64,000 nt of DNA from Chakrabartia godavariana (GTDB lineage Bacteria > Pseudomonadota > Alphaproteobacteria > Sphingomonadales > Sphingomonadaceae): the NCBI GenBank assembly GCA_005518185.1, contig RKSN01000002.1, positions 662,352-726,351 of the forward strand, given 5' to 3'. Below the pieces are notes generated by a model. That model was not told where the DNA came from, made no database searches, and was given only the letters and a program-made list of their open reading frames with translations. Below, in pieces: positions 36,116-44,496 of this stretch. Numbering within the stretch: the first letter of the stretch is position 1; the number at the start of each line of letters is the position of its first letter. Both the position numbers and the translations under genes were made by a program.

Positions 36116-36905
36116 GCCCCAGCGTCACCACCCACATATCCGGCGGCGCGTTGAATCGGATCGGCACCACGCTCGTGCCCAGGCCGCCGCTGACGATCAT
36201 TTCCTTGCCCTTGCCCAGCACCACGCCGCACGGCACCTTGGGCGCGAGGCCGAAGGGCAGGTTGATCTGGCCGCAATGGCTGTGCGCGGCGAGCATCAGG
36301 GCAAGGTCGGGCGGCATGAAGGCGAAATAGTCATAGCCGTGGCTCAGCACGACCATCGGGCGCTTGCCGAGCGCCCGCATCTTCATCAGCGTGCCTTCAA
36401 AATCGCTATGGTCGGTCGCGCTGTCGTCGATACCGCCGAGCGTGATCGGGCCGACCGGCACCGCCTCATCTCGCAGCGACCGGATGCCCGCCACGCGCAG
36501 CGCGCGGCGCACCTCCGCGAGGCCACGCCAGTGATCGTGATTGCCATAGACCGCATAGACGCCCAGCGGCGCGCGCAGCCCGCCAAGCGCGGCCACGACA
36601 TCGCTGGTCGGCAACTTCTTCTGAAGCCAGCGCTCGCTGACAATGTCGCCCGCGATCAGAATGGCGTCAGCCTTCTGCGCATTGGCGATCTCCACCAGAT
36701 GCCGGACGCGCGCGACGGGCATGTCGGGCAAGGCGGCGTGCACGTCGGACATCAGGAGCACGCGCATCGGCCGCACGCCAGCGGGCCAGTCGGGCAGCGC
36801 GACGCTGGCCCGCCGGATGATCGGATCTTGCAAGGCGTTGCGATACCCAAGCGCGGCGAGCGCGAGGCCGATCACGACCAGAAGGGGGAAGAGGCGTCTC
36901 CACAT
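36105..36905 (-). CDS. Membrane-anchored metallophosphoesterase (YkuE/YaeI type)
   Basis: A 266-residue protein with one N-terminal membrane helix (LFPLLVVIGLALAALGY). The calcineurin-type motifs follow: LLMSDVHAALPDM (D-x-H), ILIAGDIVSE (GD), YAVYGNHDHWRG (GNHD), VVLSHGYDYF and LMLAAHSHCGQINLPFG (GH-x-H-like). The first GNHD-side residues are complete. Related YkuE/YaeI enzymes hydrolyse lipid-linked phosphodiesters such as UDP-diacylglucosamine; the substrate here is inferred only. Confidence 0.85.
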   Translation of the reverse strand: MWRRLFPLLVVIGLALAALGYRNALQDPIIRRASVALPDWPAGVRPMRVLLMSDVHAALPDMPVARVRHLVEIANAQKADAILIAGDIVSERWLQKKLPTSDVVAALGGLRAPLGVYAVYGNHDHWRGLAEVRRALRVAGIRSLRDEAVPVGPITLGGIDDSATDHSDFEGTLMKMRALGKRPMVVLSHGYDYFAFMPPDLALMLAAHSHCGQINLPFGLAPKVPCGVVLGKGKEMIVSGGLGTSVVPIRFNAPPDMWVVTLGPTP

Positions 36906-37017
36906 GGCAGCAAAGCTGACACGCCCGCGCCGCGCCCACAAGTCCGCGCGCGCATTTGCTGTCGTCAGCCGCGCAAGATTGGGCTAGCCCGTCGTCCATA
37001 AGAAGAGAGGGTTGCCC

Positions 37018-38397
37018 ATGACCGTAGAAGACAGCCGCGACATCCATGATGCGCTGGAGCAGGACCGCCGCTTCCTCGGCCATCCGGTCGGCCTCGGCTA
37101 CCTCGCCTTTACCGAGGCGTGGGAGCGGTTTTCCTATTACGGAATGCAGACGCTGCTCGTCCTTTACATGACGAAGTATCTGCTGCTTCCCGAACATGCG
37201 GACAATGTCGCGCTCTTCGGGCCGTTCTCCGCGCTCTATGGTGGCCTTTCGGGGCAGGCGCTGGCCTCGGCGATCTTCGGCACCTATGCGGCCTCGGTCT
37301 ATCTGACGCCGATCCTGGGCGGGCTGCTTGCGGACCGGGTGCTGGGCAAGCGGCGCACCGTCCTTCTCGGTGCGATCACGATGGCGGCGGGCCATTTCCT
37401 GATGGCGTTTGACCTCACCTTCCTCTTCGCGCTGCTGTGCCTTGTCGTCGGCTCGGGCCTGTTCAAGGGCAATATCGCAAGCCAGGTGGGCGCGCTCTAC
37501 AAGCCCGATGACCTGCGCCGCGCCGACGCGTTCCAGATCTTCTACCTTGGCATCAATGCGGGCGTCATCGCCTCCCCGCTGATCGTCGGCACGCTGGGCG
37601 AGGTCTATGGCTGGCATTACGGCTTTGGCGCGGCGGGCGTCGGGATGCTCATCGCGCTCGTCATCTATCTCGCGGGGCAGAAGCATCTGCCCAAGGAGCA
37701 TTTCGCGCCGCAGGGCGCTGTCGCGGCGGCGCCCAAGGCGAAGCTGCAGCGGGGCGACTGGATGGCGGTCCTCGCGCTCATCATCCTGATCCCGGTGATG
37801 GCCGTCGCGCTCCTCCCCAATCAGCAGATCTTCAACGCCTATCTCATCTGGGGCGATCAGCAGTTCGACCTTGTCTGGATGGGCCACAAGCTGCCGACGA
37901 CCTGGCTGGTGACGCTGGACGCCATTGTCAGCGTGTCCTTCCTTGCGGGCGTCTCACTCTTCTACCGCTGGTATGGGAAGCGCTGGCGTGAGCCCGATGA
38001 AATCACCAAGATCATCATCGGCGCGGCATTCAGCGTCAGCGGCATGCTCTGCCTGTTCATGGCCGCAAGCACGCAGGGCCCCGGCGAGAAGATCGGCCTG
38101 TTCTGGCCCGTGCTCTTCCACGTGGTCAACAGCATCGGCTTTGCGCACATGCTGCCCGTCAGCCTTGCGCTCTTTGCCAAGGTCGCGCCCAAGGCGATCA
38201 ACTCGACCGTGATCGGGCTCTATTACCTCGCCTTCTTCATGGGCAATTCGTTCGTCGGCTGGATCGGCGGCTTTTACGAGACGATGCCGACGACAAGCTT
38301 CTGGCTGCTCCACGCGGCGCTGGCGGCCGGTTCCGGCCTGTCTTTCGTGCTGTTCAAGCTGGTGATGAACAAGCACCTGAAGACGGCGCTGGTCTGA
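37018..38397 (+). CDS. POT/PTR2-family proton-dependent oligopeptide transporter
   Basis: A 459-residue, 12-14-helix MFS-type transporter. The proton-coupling signature TEAWERFSYYGMQTLLVLYM (ExxERFxYYG) is at about residues 27-46. The PTR2 loop FQIFYLGINAGVIASPLIVG follows. It imports di- and tripeptides. ATG at 37018 (after GAGAGGG) is preferred to ATG at 37012. It converges on the cold-shock gene across a terminator hairpin. Confidence 0.92.
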   Translation: MTVEDSRDIHDALEQDRRFLGHPVGLGYLAFTEAWERFSYYGMQTLLVLYMTKYLLLPEHADNVALFGPFSALYGGLSGQALASAIFGTYAASVYLTPILGGLLADRVLGKRRTVLLGAITMAAGHFLMAFDLTFLFALLCLVVGSGLFKGNIASQVGALYKPDDLRRADAFQIFYLGINAGVIASPLIVGTLGEVYGWHYGFGAAGVGMLIALVIYLAGQKHLPKEHFAPQGAVAAAPKAKLQRGDWMAVLALIILIPVMAVALLPNQQIFNAYLIWGDQQFDLVWMGHKLPTTWLVTLDAIVSVSFLAGVSLFYRWYGKRWREPDEITKIIIGAAFSVSGMLCLFMAASTQGPGEKIGLFWPVLFHVVNSIGFAHMLPVSLALFAKVAPKAINSTVIGLYYLAFFMGNSFVGWIGGFYETMPTTSFWLLHAALAAGSGLSFVLFKLVMNKHLKTALV

Positions 38398-38409
38398 CCC
38401 AACGAAAAA

Positions 38410-38433
38410 GGGCGGCGCCTTTCGGCACCGCCC
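38410..38433 (-). terminator. Rho-independent terminator for the cold-shock gene
   Basis: Hairpin GGGCGGCGCC-TTTC-GGCACCGCCC with one mismatch. On the minus strand it is followed by a TTTTTCGTT tract, so it terminates the cold-shock gene. It may also stop readthrough from the convergent peptide transporter gene. Confidence 0.8.
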
Positions 38434-38457
38434 TCAATCCGTTCAGGCTGGAGACCC

Positions 38458-39276
38458 TTAGTCCGAAGACGAGAGGTTCACGGCCGAATTTTTGCCACGG
38501 TTGTCGACTTCGATGTCGAACTTCACGCGGTCACCTTCGTTCAGCGAGCCGAGGCCGGAGCGCTCGACAGCCGAGATGTGCACAAAGGCATCGGGCTGGC
38601 CATCATCGCGCTGGATGAAGCCGAAGCCCTTCATGGAGTTGAAGAACTTGACGGTGCCGGTCGTCGTTTCGCCGGTCAGCGTGCGCTGCACGCGCGGGCC
38701 GCGTTCCGGACGATCGCCGAAGCCACCGCGTTCCGGGCGATCCTGACGGGGGGCACGGTCTTCCACGGGAAGCGGATCGCCATCGATGACGAGATCGGTC
38801 GCGGAAATCTTCCCGCCACGATCAACGAGGGTGTAGCCAAGCGGCTGACCTTCGGCGAGACCGGCAAGGCCGGCCTGCTCGACAGCGCTGATGTGGACGA
38901 ACACGTCCTCACCGCCGCCATCCTGCACGATGAAGCCGAAGCCCTTCTGCGCATTGAAGAACTTGACGACGCCCTTGCCTTCGCCAACGACCTGGGCCGG
39001 CATCTGCGGACGCGGGCTGCCGCGGAAACCGCCGCCACCACCGCCGCCGAAGCGATCGCCACCGCCGCCGCCACCGCCGAAACGGTCGCCGCCGCCGCCA
39101 AAGCGGTTGCCGCCGCCGAAGCGATCTCCGCCACCGCCGAAGCGATCGCCGCCGCCGCCAAAGCGGTCACCACCGCCAAAGCCGCCGTCAAAACCACCAC
39201 CGCTGTCGCCAAAGCTGTCACGCTTGTCGTAGCCACGCCCGCCGCGCTCACCGCGCCGACCTCTATCAAAACCCAT
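38458..39276 (-). CDS. Two-domain cold-shock protein with Gly-rich RG/DRFGGG arm
   Basis: A 272-residue protein. Residues 1-90 are a low-complexity Gly/Arg/Asp/Phe arm with six (D/N)RFGGG units. The first cold-shock domain holds GVVKFFNAQKGFGFIVQDGG and EDVFVHISAVEQAGLAGL; the second holds GTVKFFNSMKGFGFIQRDDG and DAFVHISAVERSGLGSL. Both retain the RNP1/RNP2 nucleic-acid-binding aromatics. Alphaproteobacteria commonly have double-CSD proteins, but the long RG-rich arm resembles eukaryotic RGG/Y-box-like RNA-binding tails. The 294-bp upstream gap may carry a long regulatory leader. An RNA-chaperone role is inferred. Confidence 0.9.
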   Translation of the reverse strand: MGFDRGRRGERGGRGYDKRDSFGDSGGGFDGGFGGGDRFGGGGDRFGGGGDRFGGGNRFGGGGDRFGGGGGGGDRFGGGGGGGFRGSPRPQMPAQVVGEGKGVVKFFNAQKGFGFIVQDGGGEDVFVHISAVEQAGLAGLAEGQPLGYTLVDRGGKISATDLVIDGDPLPVEDRAPRQDRPERGGFGDRPERGPRVQRTLTGETTTGTVKFFNSMKGFGFIQRDDGQPDAFVHISAVERSGLGSLNEGDRVKFDIEVDNRGKNSAVNLSSSD

Positions 39277-39570
39277 CCGTCTAAATACTTTCTTCGTAAT
39301 CGTTTTCGTCCGGAAAAACTAAATCTGATCGCCGGACGAATGCGACAGAGATTCGGCGCAAGCAACACCACGCACACGTGCAACATAACCCAAAACACAA
39401 AGTTCCGATAGCATTTTCGCGCTCCGCCGAAACTTGGCTGTTCACATGTGCTTGCAGCCTGTTCCAAGGCGGTGCAAAGGAACCCGCTCGATATCAAGTT
39501 GGACTCATCCCGGTGCGCGAGTCATTCCGTGCCGACGCGGATGTCGGACGACAGACCGGAGAAGCGCTGA

Positions 39571-40188
39571 ATGACTGTTTATCTGCATGAGGAAGACCTG
39601 CCTGCTGGCGTGCTGGCCGAAGGTCCGGTCGCGGTTGACACCGAGACAATGGGTCTCTTCCCCGGACGCGACCGGCTGTGCCTCGTCCAGATTTCGGACG
39701 GCGGCGGCGATGAGCATCTCGTGCGCTTCGCAGCGGGCAGCGCCTATGACGCGCCCAACCTCAAGGCGGTCCTGACCGACCCCAAGCGCTTGAAACTCTA
39801 CCATTTTGCGCGGTTCGACCTTGCCTCGATCATGGCCTATCTGAAGGTCATGGCGGAACCGGTCTATTGCACGAAGACGGCCTCGCGCCTGATCCGCACC
39901 TATACCGACCGGCATGGCCTGAAGGATCTCGTGCGCGAAACGCTGGGCGTTGAACTGTCCAAGCAGCAGCAGTCTTCGGACTGGGGCGCCGAGACGCTGA
40001 GCGAGGCGCAGAAGGAATATGCGGCGTCCGACGTGCGCTATCTTCACCGCGTGAAGGACGTGCTCGACCCCCGCCTCGCACGTGAAGGACGGACCGAACT
40101 GGCGCAGGCCTGTTTCGATTTCCTGCCGCATCGCGCGCAGCTTGATCTGGCTGGCTGGCCCGAGGTGGACATCTTCGCGCATGTCTGA
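39571..40188 (+). CDS. rnd: Short RNase D-type 3'-5' exoribonuclease
   Basis: A 205-residue DEDDy exonuclease. VAVDTETMGLFPGRDRL (DxE), LYHFARFDLASIMAYL (D), and EYAASDVRYLHRVKDVL (Y...D) complete the catalytic set. It lacks the C-terminal HRDC domains of E. coli RNase D, as is usual for short alphaproteobacterial forms. It matures the 3' ends of tRNA and other stable RNA. Its end overlaps lptC by 8 bp, linking it to the LPS-export operon. Confidence 0.87.
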   Translation: MTVYLHEEDLPAGVLAEGPVAVDTETMGLFPGRDRLCLVQISDGGGDEHLVRFAAGSAYDAPNLKAVLTDPKRLKLYHFARFDLASIMAYLKVMAEPVYCTKTASRLIRTYTDRHGLKDLVRETLGVELSKQQQSSDWGAETLSEAQKEYAASDVRYLHRVKDVLDPRLAREGRTELAQACFDFLPHRAQLDLAGWPEVDIFAHV

Positions 40189-40822
40189 ACAGGCGCTTCA
40201 GGAGCGCTCCTCACGACAGAATTGGGCCCGGCCCAATGGCAGCCACGACCGTCTTGTCCGGCTGCTGCGAATCGCGCTGCCCGCAGGCATCGGGGCCCTT
40301 GCCCTCTCCCTCGTCTTCGCGCCGCTCGCCAGTCCCAATGGCGATGTCAGCTTCATGCTCGCCAAGGACAATGTATCGATGGCGCGCGAACGGATGCGCG
40401 TGACGGCGGCCACCTATCGCGGCGAAGACAGCAAGGGCCGCCCGTTCGAAATCAAGGCCGGGTCCGCCGTCCAGAAGAGCTCGCAGGATCCGGTGGTCAA
40501 GCTGACCGACCTGATGGCCCGCATCCAGCTGGAAGAAGGCCCGGCGACTTTGTCCGCCAACGCCGGACGCTATGACATGGATCGCGAGACCGTACAGGTG
40601 GATGGCCCGCTCGTCTTCCAGTCATCCGATGGATATCGCGTGCAGGCCAGCGACGTGGCCGTCGGCCTCAAGAGCCGCAAGCTGGCGAGCGGCGGCCCTG
40701 TGCAGGGCGAATTGCCGCTTGGGACCTTCTCCGCCGGCGGCATCAAGGCCGACCTTGCGGCGCGCACTGTGACATTGGAAGGCCGTGCCCGCTTGCATAT
40801 CGTCCAAGGCGGCGCCAGATAG
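40181..40822 (+). CDS. lptC: LPS export ABC transporter periplasmic protein LptC
   Basis: A 213-residue bitopic protein. One N-terminal membrane helix (LLRIALPAGIGALALSLVFA) follows about 30 cytoplasmic residues. The periplasmic beta-jellyroll includes KGRPFEIKAGSAVQKSSQDP, VQVDGPLVFQSSDGYRVQAS and AVGLKSRKLASGGPVQGEL. It passes LPS from LptBFG to LptA. Sequence conservation is low but the position directly before lptA and lptB supports the call. Confidence 0.85.
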   Translation: MSEQALQERSSRQNWARPNGSHDRLVRLLRIALPAGIGALALSLVFAPLASPNGDVSFMLAKDNVSMARERMRVTAATYRGEDSKGRPFEIKAGSAVQKSSQDPVVKLTDLMARIQLEEGPATLSANAGRYDMDRETVQVDGPLVFQSSDGYRVQASDVAVGLKSRKLASGGPVQGELPLGTFSAGGIKADLAARTVTLEGRARLHIVQGGAR

Positions 40823-40826
40823 CCGC

Positions 40827-41339
40827 ATGCGCAGAGCTTTCCTCCTCGCCGCCCTGGCGGCCGTCGCCGCCGTCCCCGCCATCGGTCAGGCCCTGAAGGG
40901 CCACAATGCCAAGGCGCCCGTGGACGTGGAGGCAGACCGCATCGAAGTGCAGGACCGGGCCGATCGCGCCGTCTTTTCAGGCAATGTCGTGGTCCATCAG
41001 GGCGACCTGACGATGACCGCCGGTCGCCTGACCGTCGCCTATGCCCGCGCAGGTGGCGGCGTTGACATTGATCGTCTGGACGCCTCGGGCGGGGTGTTCA
41101 TCCGCAGCCCCAGCGAAACCGCGCGCGGCAATTTCGCCGTCTATGATCTCAACCGGCGCCTGATCACCGTGGTCGGCGGAGTCGAACTGAATCAGGGCGC
41201 CAACCGCATCAGCGGCGGGCGGCTGGTGATCGACCTCAATTCGGGCCGGGCGGTCGTCGACGGCAAGAGCGCGGGCAGCGATTCAAACCCATCGGGCCGC
41301 GTGACCGGACGGTTCACCGTCGCCAAGGCACGCAACTGA
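40827..41339 (+). CDS. lptA: LPS transport periplasmic protein LptA
   Basis: A 170-residue periplasmic protein with signal peptide RRAFLLAALAAVAAVPAIGQA. The OstA-like jellyroll repeats are visible in VDVEADRIEVQDRADRAVFS, GNVVVHQGDLTMTAGRLTV and GVELNQGANRISGGRLVIDL. It forms the periplasmic bridge carrying LPS to LptDE. ATG at 40827 lies 4 bp after the lptC stop, so they are one operon. Confidence 0.9.
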   Translation: MRRAFLLAALAAVAAVPAIGQALKGHNAKAPVDVEADRIEVQDRADRAVFSGNVVVHQGDLTMTAGRLTVAYARAGGGVDIDRLDASGGVFIRSPSETARGNFAVYDLNRRLITVVGGVELNQGANRISGGRLVIDLNSGRAVVDGKSAGSDSNPSGRVTGRFTVAKARN

Positions 41340-41469
41340 CCGGCCCCCAAAGCGGTCTGATTTTCGACCAATAACGTCGGGATTTCGCTTCCGGGTGGTT
41401 GCGCTCCCCCCCGTCCATGCAATATTCCTGCCAAACAGGCAGAGCCTTTACCCCGCGTTCACCCGGACG

Positions 41470-41485
41470 TGGCACGACAGTGGCA
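41470..41485 (+). promoter_or_regulatory. Possible sigma-54-type promoter upstream of lptB-rpoN
   Basis: TGGCACGACAGTGGCA resembles the sigma-54 -24/-12 consensus TGGCACG-N4-TTGCA. It has the invariant GG and GC dinucleotides 10 bp apart and one mismatch (TGGC for TTGC). It ends 10 bp before the lptB ATG, so a transcript from it would be almost leaderless. This is pattern evidence only. Confidence 0.35.
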
Positions 41486-41495
41486 GGACCAACGC

Positions 41496-42269
41496 ATGAA
41501 TGAAGCAGCCGTCATAGACCGCGAAAGCGCGGCAACGATCGACAAGGGGCTCGGCCTGTCTGTCGTGTCGATCGCCAAATCCTATGACAAGCGCACCGTC
41601 CTGTCGGACGTGTCGCTGTCGGTCGCGCGCGGCGAAGTGGTCGGGCTTCTCGGCCCCAATGGTGCGGGCAAGACGACCTGCTTTTATTCGATCATGGGCC
41701 TCGTCAAACCCGATGCCGGCCGCATCGAACTCGACGGGCAGGACATCACCGATCTTCCCATGTACCGCCGCGCAATCCTGGGCCTTGGCTATCTGCCGCA
41801 GGAAACGTCGATCTTTCGCGGCCTGACCGTGGAACAGAACATCGCCGCCGTCCTGGAACTGGCCGAGCCCGACAAGTCGGCGCGCGCCGCACGGCTGGAA
41901 AAGCTGCTGGACGAATTCGGCCTGACGCGTCTGCGCACCTCGGCCGCGATGGCGCTGTCGGGCGGGGAACGCCGCCGCTGCGAAATCGCACGCGCGCTGG
42001 CCGCCGACCCGTCGATCATGCTGCTTGATGAACCCTTTGCCGGGATCGACCCGATTTCGATCGCGGACATTCGCGACCTCGTCAAAGACCTGAAGCAGCG
42101 GCAGATCGGCGTGCTCATCACCGACCACAATGTCCGCGAGACGCTCGACATCGTGGACCGCGCCTGCATCATCTATGACGGGCGCGTGCTCTTTGCGGGC
42201 AGCCCCGAAGATCTCGTCGCCGACGAAAACGTCCGCCGCCTGTATCTGGGCGAGGGCTTCAGCTTGTAA
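41496..42269 (+). CDS. lptB: LPS export ABC transporter ATP-binding protein LptB
   Basis: A 257-residue ABC ATPase with Walker A GLLGPNGAGKTTCFYSIMGL, Q-loop GLGYLPQETSIFRGLTV, signature MALSGGERRRCEIARALAA, Walker B SIMLLDEPFAGIDPIS and H-loop VLITDHNVRETLD. ATG at 41496 is preferred to the GTG-type opening at 41469. It powers LPS extraction with LptF and LptG, which are elsewhere. rpoN follows 2 bp later, as in many proteobacteria. Confidence 0.95.
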   Translation: MNEAAVIDRESAATIDKGLGLSVVSIAKSYDKRTVLSDVSLSVARGEVVGLLGPNGAGKTTCFYSIMGLVKPDAGRIELDGQDITDLPMYRRAILGLGYLPQETSIFRGLTVEQNIAAVLELAEPDKSARAARLEKLLDEFGLTRLRTSAAMALSGGERRRCEIARALAADPSIMLLDEPFAGIDPISIADIRDLVKDLKQRQIGVLITDHNVRETLDIVDRACIIYDGRVLFAGSPEDLVADENVRRLYLGEGFSL

Positions 42270-42271
42270 CC

Positions 42272-43807
42272 ATGGCGCTCGGCCCTCGCCTCGACTTGCG
42301 GCAAAGCCAGTCGCTGGTGATGACGCCGCAGTTGCAGCAGGCGATCAAGCTGCTTGCGCTGTCCAATCTCGAAGTCGAAGCCTTCATTGCCGAAGAGGTC
42401 GAGCGCAACCCGCTGCTCGAAGCCGACCGCGAGGACCGCGACGGCAATGATGGTGACGGCGCCGCCATCGACGATCATGACAGCGATTTTGAGGGCGACG
42501 GCGACGACCTCCTGACCGCCGACCGGCTGATGGAAAGCGATGGCGGGCCCGATGCGGACGCGCCGCTCGACGTCGACTATGCGGCGGAGACCTTCCACCA
42601 TGACAGCGTCGCCGACGGTGGGCCGGGCAGCGACGGCGCGCTTGGCCTCGACGGCCTCGGCGCGGGCGGTGGCTTTGATGAAAATGGCCCGGATTTTGAC
42701 AGCTTTGCCGCCGGCGCGCTCTCGCTGCACGACCACCTGATGGCACAGGCCGGTTCGGTGCTGGACGGCCCCGACCTTATCATCGCGGCGAACATCATCG
42801 ATCAGATCGACGAGGCGGGGTATCTGACGGCGCGCCTGCTGGACATCACCAACCGGCTGGAAGTGCCGCTGGCACGCGGCGAGGACGTCCTGCGCATCGT
42901 CCAGACCTTTGACCCGACCGGCGTCGGCGCACGGACGCTCGGCGAGTGTCTCGCCCTGCAGGCCAAGGAGGCCGACCGCTACGACCCCGCCATGGCGCGG
43001 CTGATCGACAATCTCGATCTCCTTGCGCTCGGCCGCCTGCCGCAGCTCAAGCGCATCTGCGGCGTCGATGACGAGGACATGGCGGACATGATCCGCGAGC
43101 TGCGCGCATATGATCCCAAGCCGGGGCTGCGCTTTGGCGGAGAGCCGGTCACCTCGGTCACGCCCGACATCTTCGTGACCGCAAGGGGCAAAGGCTGGGC
43201 CGTCGAAATCAATTCGGCCAGCCTGCCGCGCCTGCTCGTCAACCGCAGCTATTACGCCGAACTGTCGGGCGTCACCGGCAAGGACCGCACGTCCAAGACC
43301 TGGCTCAACGAATGCCTCGCCTCGGCCAACTGGCTGGTCAAGGCGCTCGACCAGCGCCAGCGGACGATCCTGAAGGTCGCATCCGAACTCGTGAAGCAGC
43401 AGGATGCCTTCTTCCGCCACGGTGTATCGCATCTGAAGCCGCTGACGCTGCGCCACATTGCCGAAGTCATCGGGATGCACGAATCGACCGTCAGCCGGGT
43501 GACGTCCAACAAGTACCTAGCCTGCCCGCGCGGGACGTTCGAGCTCAAATATTTCTTCACCAGCGGCATCCAGTCCGCCGATGGCGGGGAAGCCGTCTCC
43601 GCCGAAGCCGTGAAGAGCGCGATCCGCACGCTGATCCATGCCGAAGACCCCAAGGCGATCCTGTCGGACGACACGCTCGTCGATCTGCTCAGCAAACAGG
43701 GCTTTGACATCGCCCGCCGCACGGTCGCCAAATATCGCGAGGCCCTGGGGATCGGGTCGTCAGTCCAGCGGCGCCGCCAAAAGGCGATCGAAGCCCGCGC
43801 GGCTTAG
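42272..43807 (+). CDS. rpoN: RNA polymerase sigma-54 factor
   Basis: A 511-residue sigma factor. Region I is the Q-rich LRQSQSLVMTPQLQQAIKLL, followed by LSNLEVEAFIAEEVERNPLLE, an acidic region II (about residues 50-150, rich in Asp and Gly), the core-binding domain, a helix-turn-helix (RHIAEVIGMHESTVSRVTSN) and the RpoN box ARRTVAKYREALGI near the C terminus. It needs enhancer-binding ATPases, none of which are in this window. It is 2 bp from lptB. Confidence 0.97.
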   Translation: MALGPRLDLRQSQSLVMTPQLQQAIKLLALSNLEVEAFIAEEVERNPLLEADREDRDGNDGDGAAIDDHDSDFEGDGDDLLTADRLMESDGGPDADAPLDVDYAAETFHHDSVADGGPGSDGALGLDGLGAGGGFDENGPDFDSFAAGALSLHDHLMAQAGSVLDGPDLIIAANIIDQIDEAGYLTARLLDITNRLEVPLARGEDVLRIVQTFDPTGVGARTLGECLALQAKEADRYDPAMARLIDNLDLLALGRLPQLKRICGVDDEDMADMIRELRAYDPKPGLRFGGEPVTSVTPDIFVTARGKGWAVEINSASLPRLLVNRSYYAELSGVTGKDRTSKTWLNECLASANWLVKALDQRQRTILKVASELVKQQDAFFRHGVSHLKPLTLRHIAEVIGMHESTVSRVTSNKYLACPRGTFELKYFFTSGIQSADGGEAVSAEAVKSAIRTLIHAEDPKAILSDDTLVDLLSKQGFDIARRTVAKYREALGIGSSVQRRRQKAIEARAA

Positions 43808-43819
43808 GACACCTTACGT

Positions 43820-43931
43820 CGTCATGCTGAACTCGTTTCAGCATCCATGCCTCAAATCCCGGCGAAGGCTTCGAAGGTCGGCGCGCGCGTCTGCTATGCG
43901 GTATGGATCCTGAAACAAGTTCAGGATGACG
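43820..43931. repeat. Palindromic intergenic repeat, family B
   Basis: Inverted repeat with arms CGTCATGCTGAACTCGTTTC (continuing AGCATCCA) and GGATCCTGAAACAAGTTCAG (continuing GATGACG), separated by about 55 bp. It lies between the convergent rpoN and signal-peptide hypothetical genes. This family is a widespread sphingomonad type by general appearance, and a terminator role is likely. Confidence 0.85.
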
Positions 43932-43972
43932 ACAGAGGGACACTGCGCTCAGGGTGCGCGCAGCCTCTCCCC

Positions 43973-44410
43973 TCAATAGCCGTCCGGAATCCGGTCCCGC
44001 ACGCGTTCCATCGCATCGCCCATCTTGCGCATGGCGGCTTCCAGCTCCGGCATGGCCGCGGCCAGCCCGCTGGCCATGGCGCCGGTCCCGGCGACCATCT
44101 TGCGCGTCGACTCATGAACGCGCTCGTCAAAATAGGGGTCATCGCGCGCCGCGAGATCGCGCACCGTCTTGCCGCGCATGGCGGACGGGCGCCCCGTCAG
44201 CGGCTCCACCGCCTTGGCAATGCCATCGACGCGCATGTCGAGCACGGACTGGACCATCGCCTCCATCCCGCCGGCGAGGGCGGCCTGCATCACCGGATCA
44301 TTGAGCCTGTCGGCCACGTCCTGTGCCTTTTCCGACGCGCGCATGGGTTCATCCTGCGCAAGGGCCGGCGTGCCAAGAACGAGCAAAGTGGACGCAAGAA
44401 GAATACGCAT
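43973..44410 (-). CDS. Hypothetical periplasmic protein
   Basis: A 145-residue protein with a clear signal peptide (MRILLASTLLVLGTPALAQD). The mature part is helical and amphipathic, with NDPVMQAALAGGMEAMVQSV and ELEAAMRKMGDAMERVRDRI, and ends DRIPDGY. I do not recognise a named family. The adjacent DUF2059 gene, 86 bp upstream on the same strand, is also a Met-rich secreted helical protein; the two may be functionally linked. Confidence 0.75.
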   Translation of the reverse strand: MRILLASTLLVLGTPALAQDEPMRASEKAQDVADRLNDPVMQAALAGGMEAMVQSVLDMRVDGIAKAVEPLTGRPSAMRGKTVRDLAARDDPYFDERVHESTRKMVAGTGAMASGLAAAMPELEAAMRKMGDAMERVRDRIPDGY

Positions 44411-44496
44411 CGTGCAGCCTCCATCGCGACGGGCCGAGTCCCGCCAGACGTGCAGAACTCTAGCCGCGCCAATCTTGCACGGCGCTGAACAGGCGA

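Noticed and set aside
39040..39190. Tandem repeats that could look like a CRISPR array or minisatellite
   Set aside because: The repeats are in frame and encode DRFGGG units of the cold-shock protein; there are no unique spacers of constant length and no cas genes.
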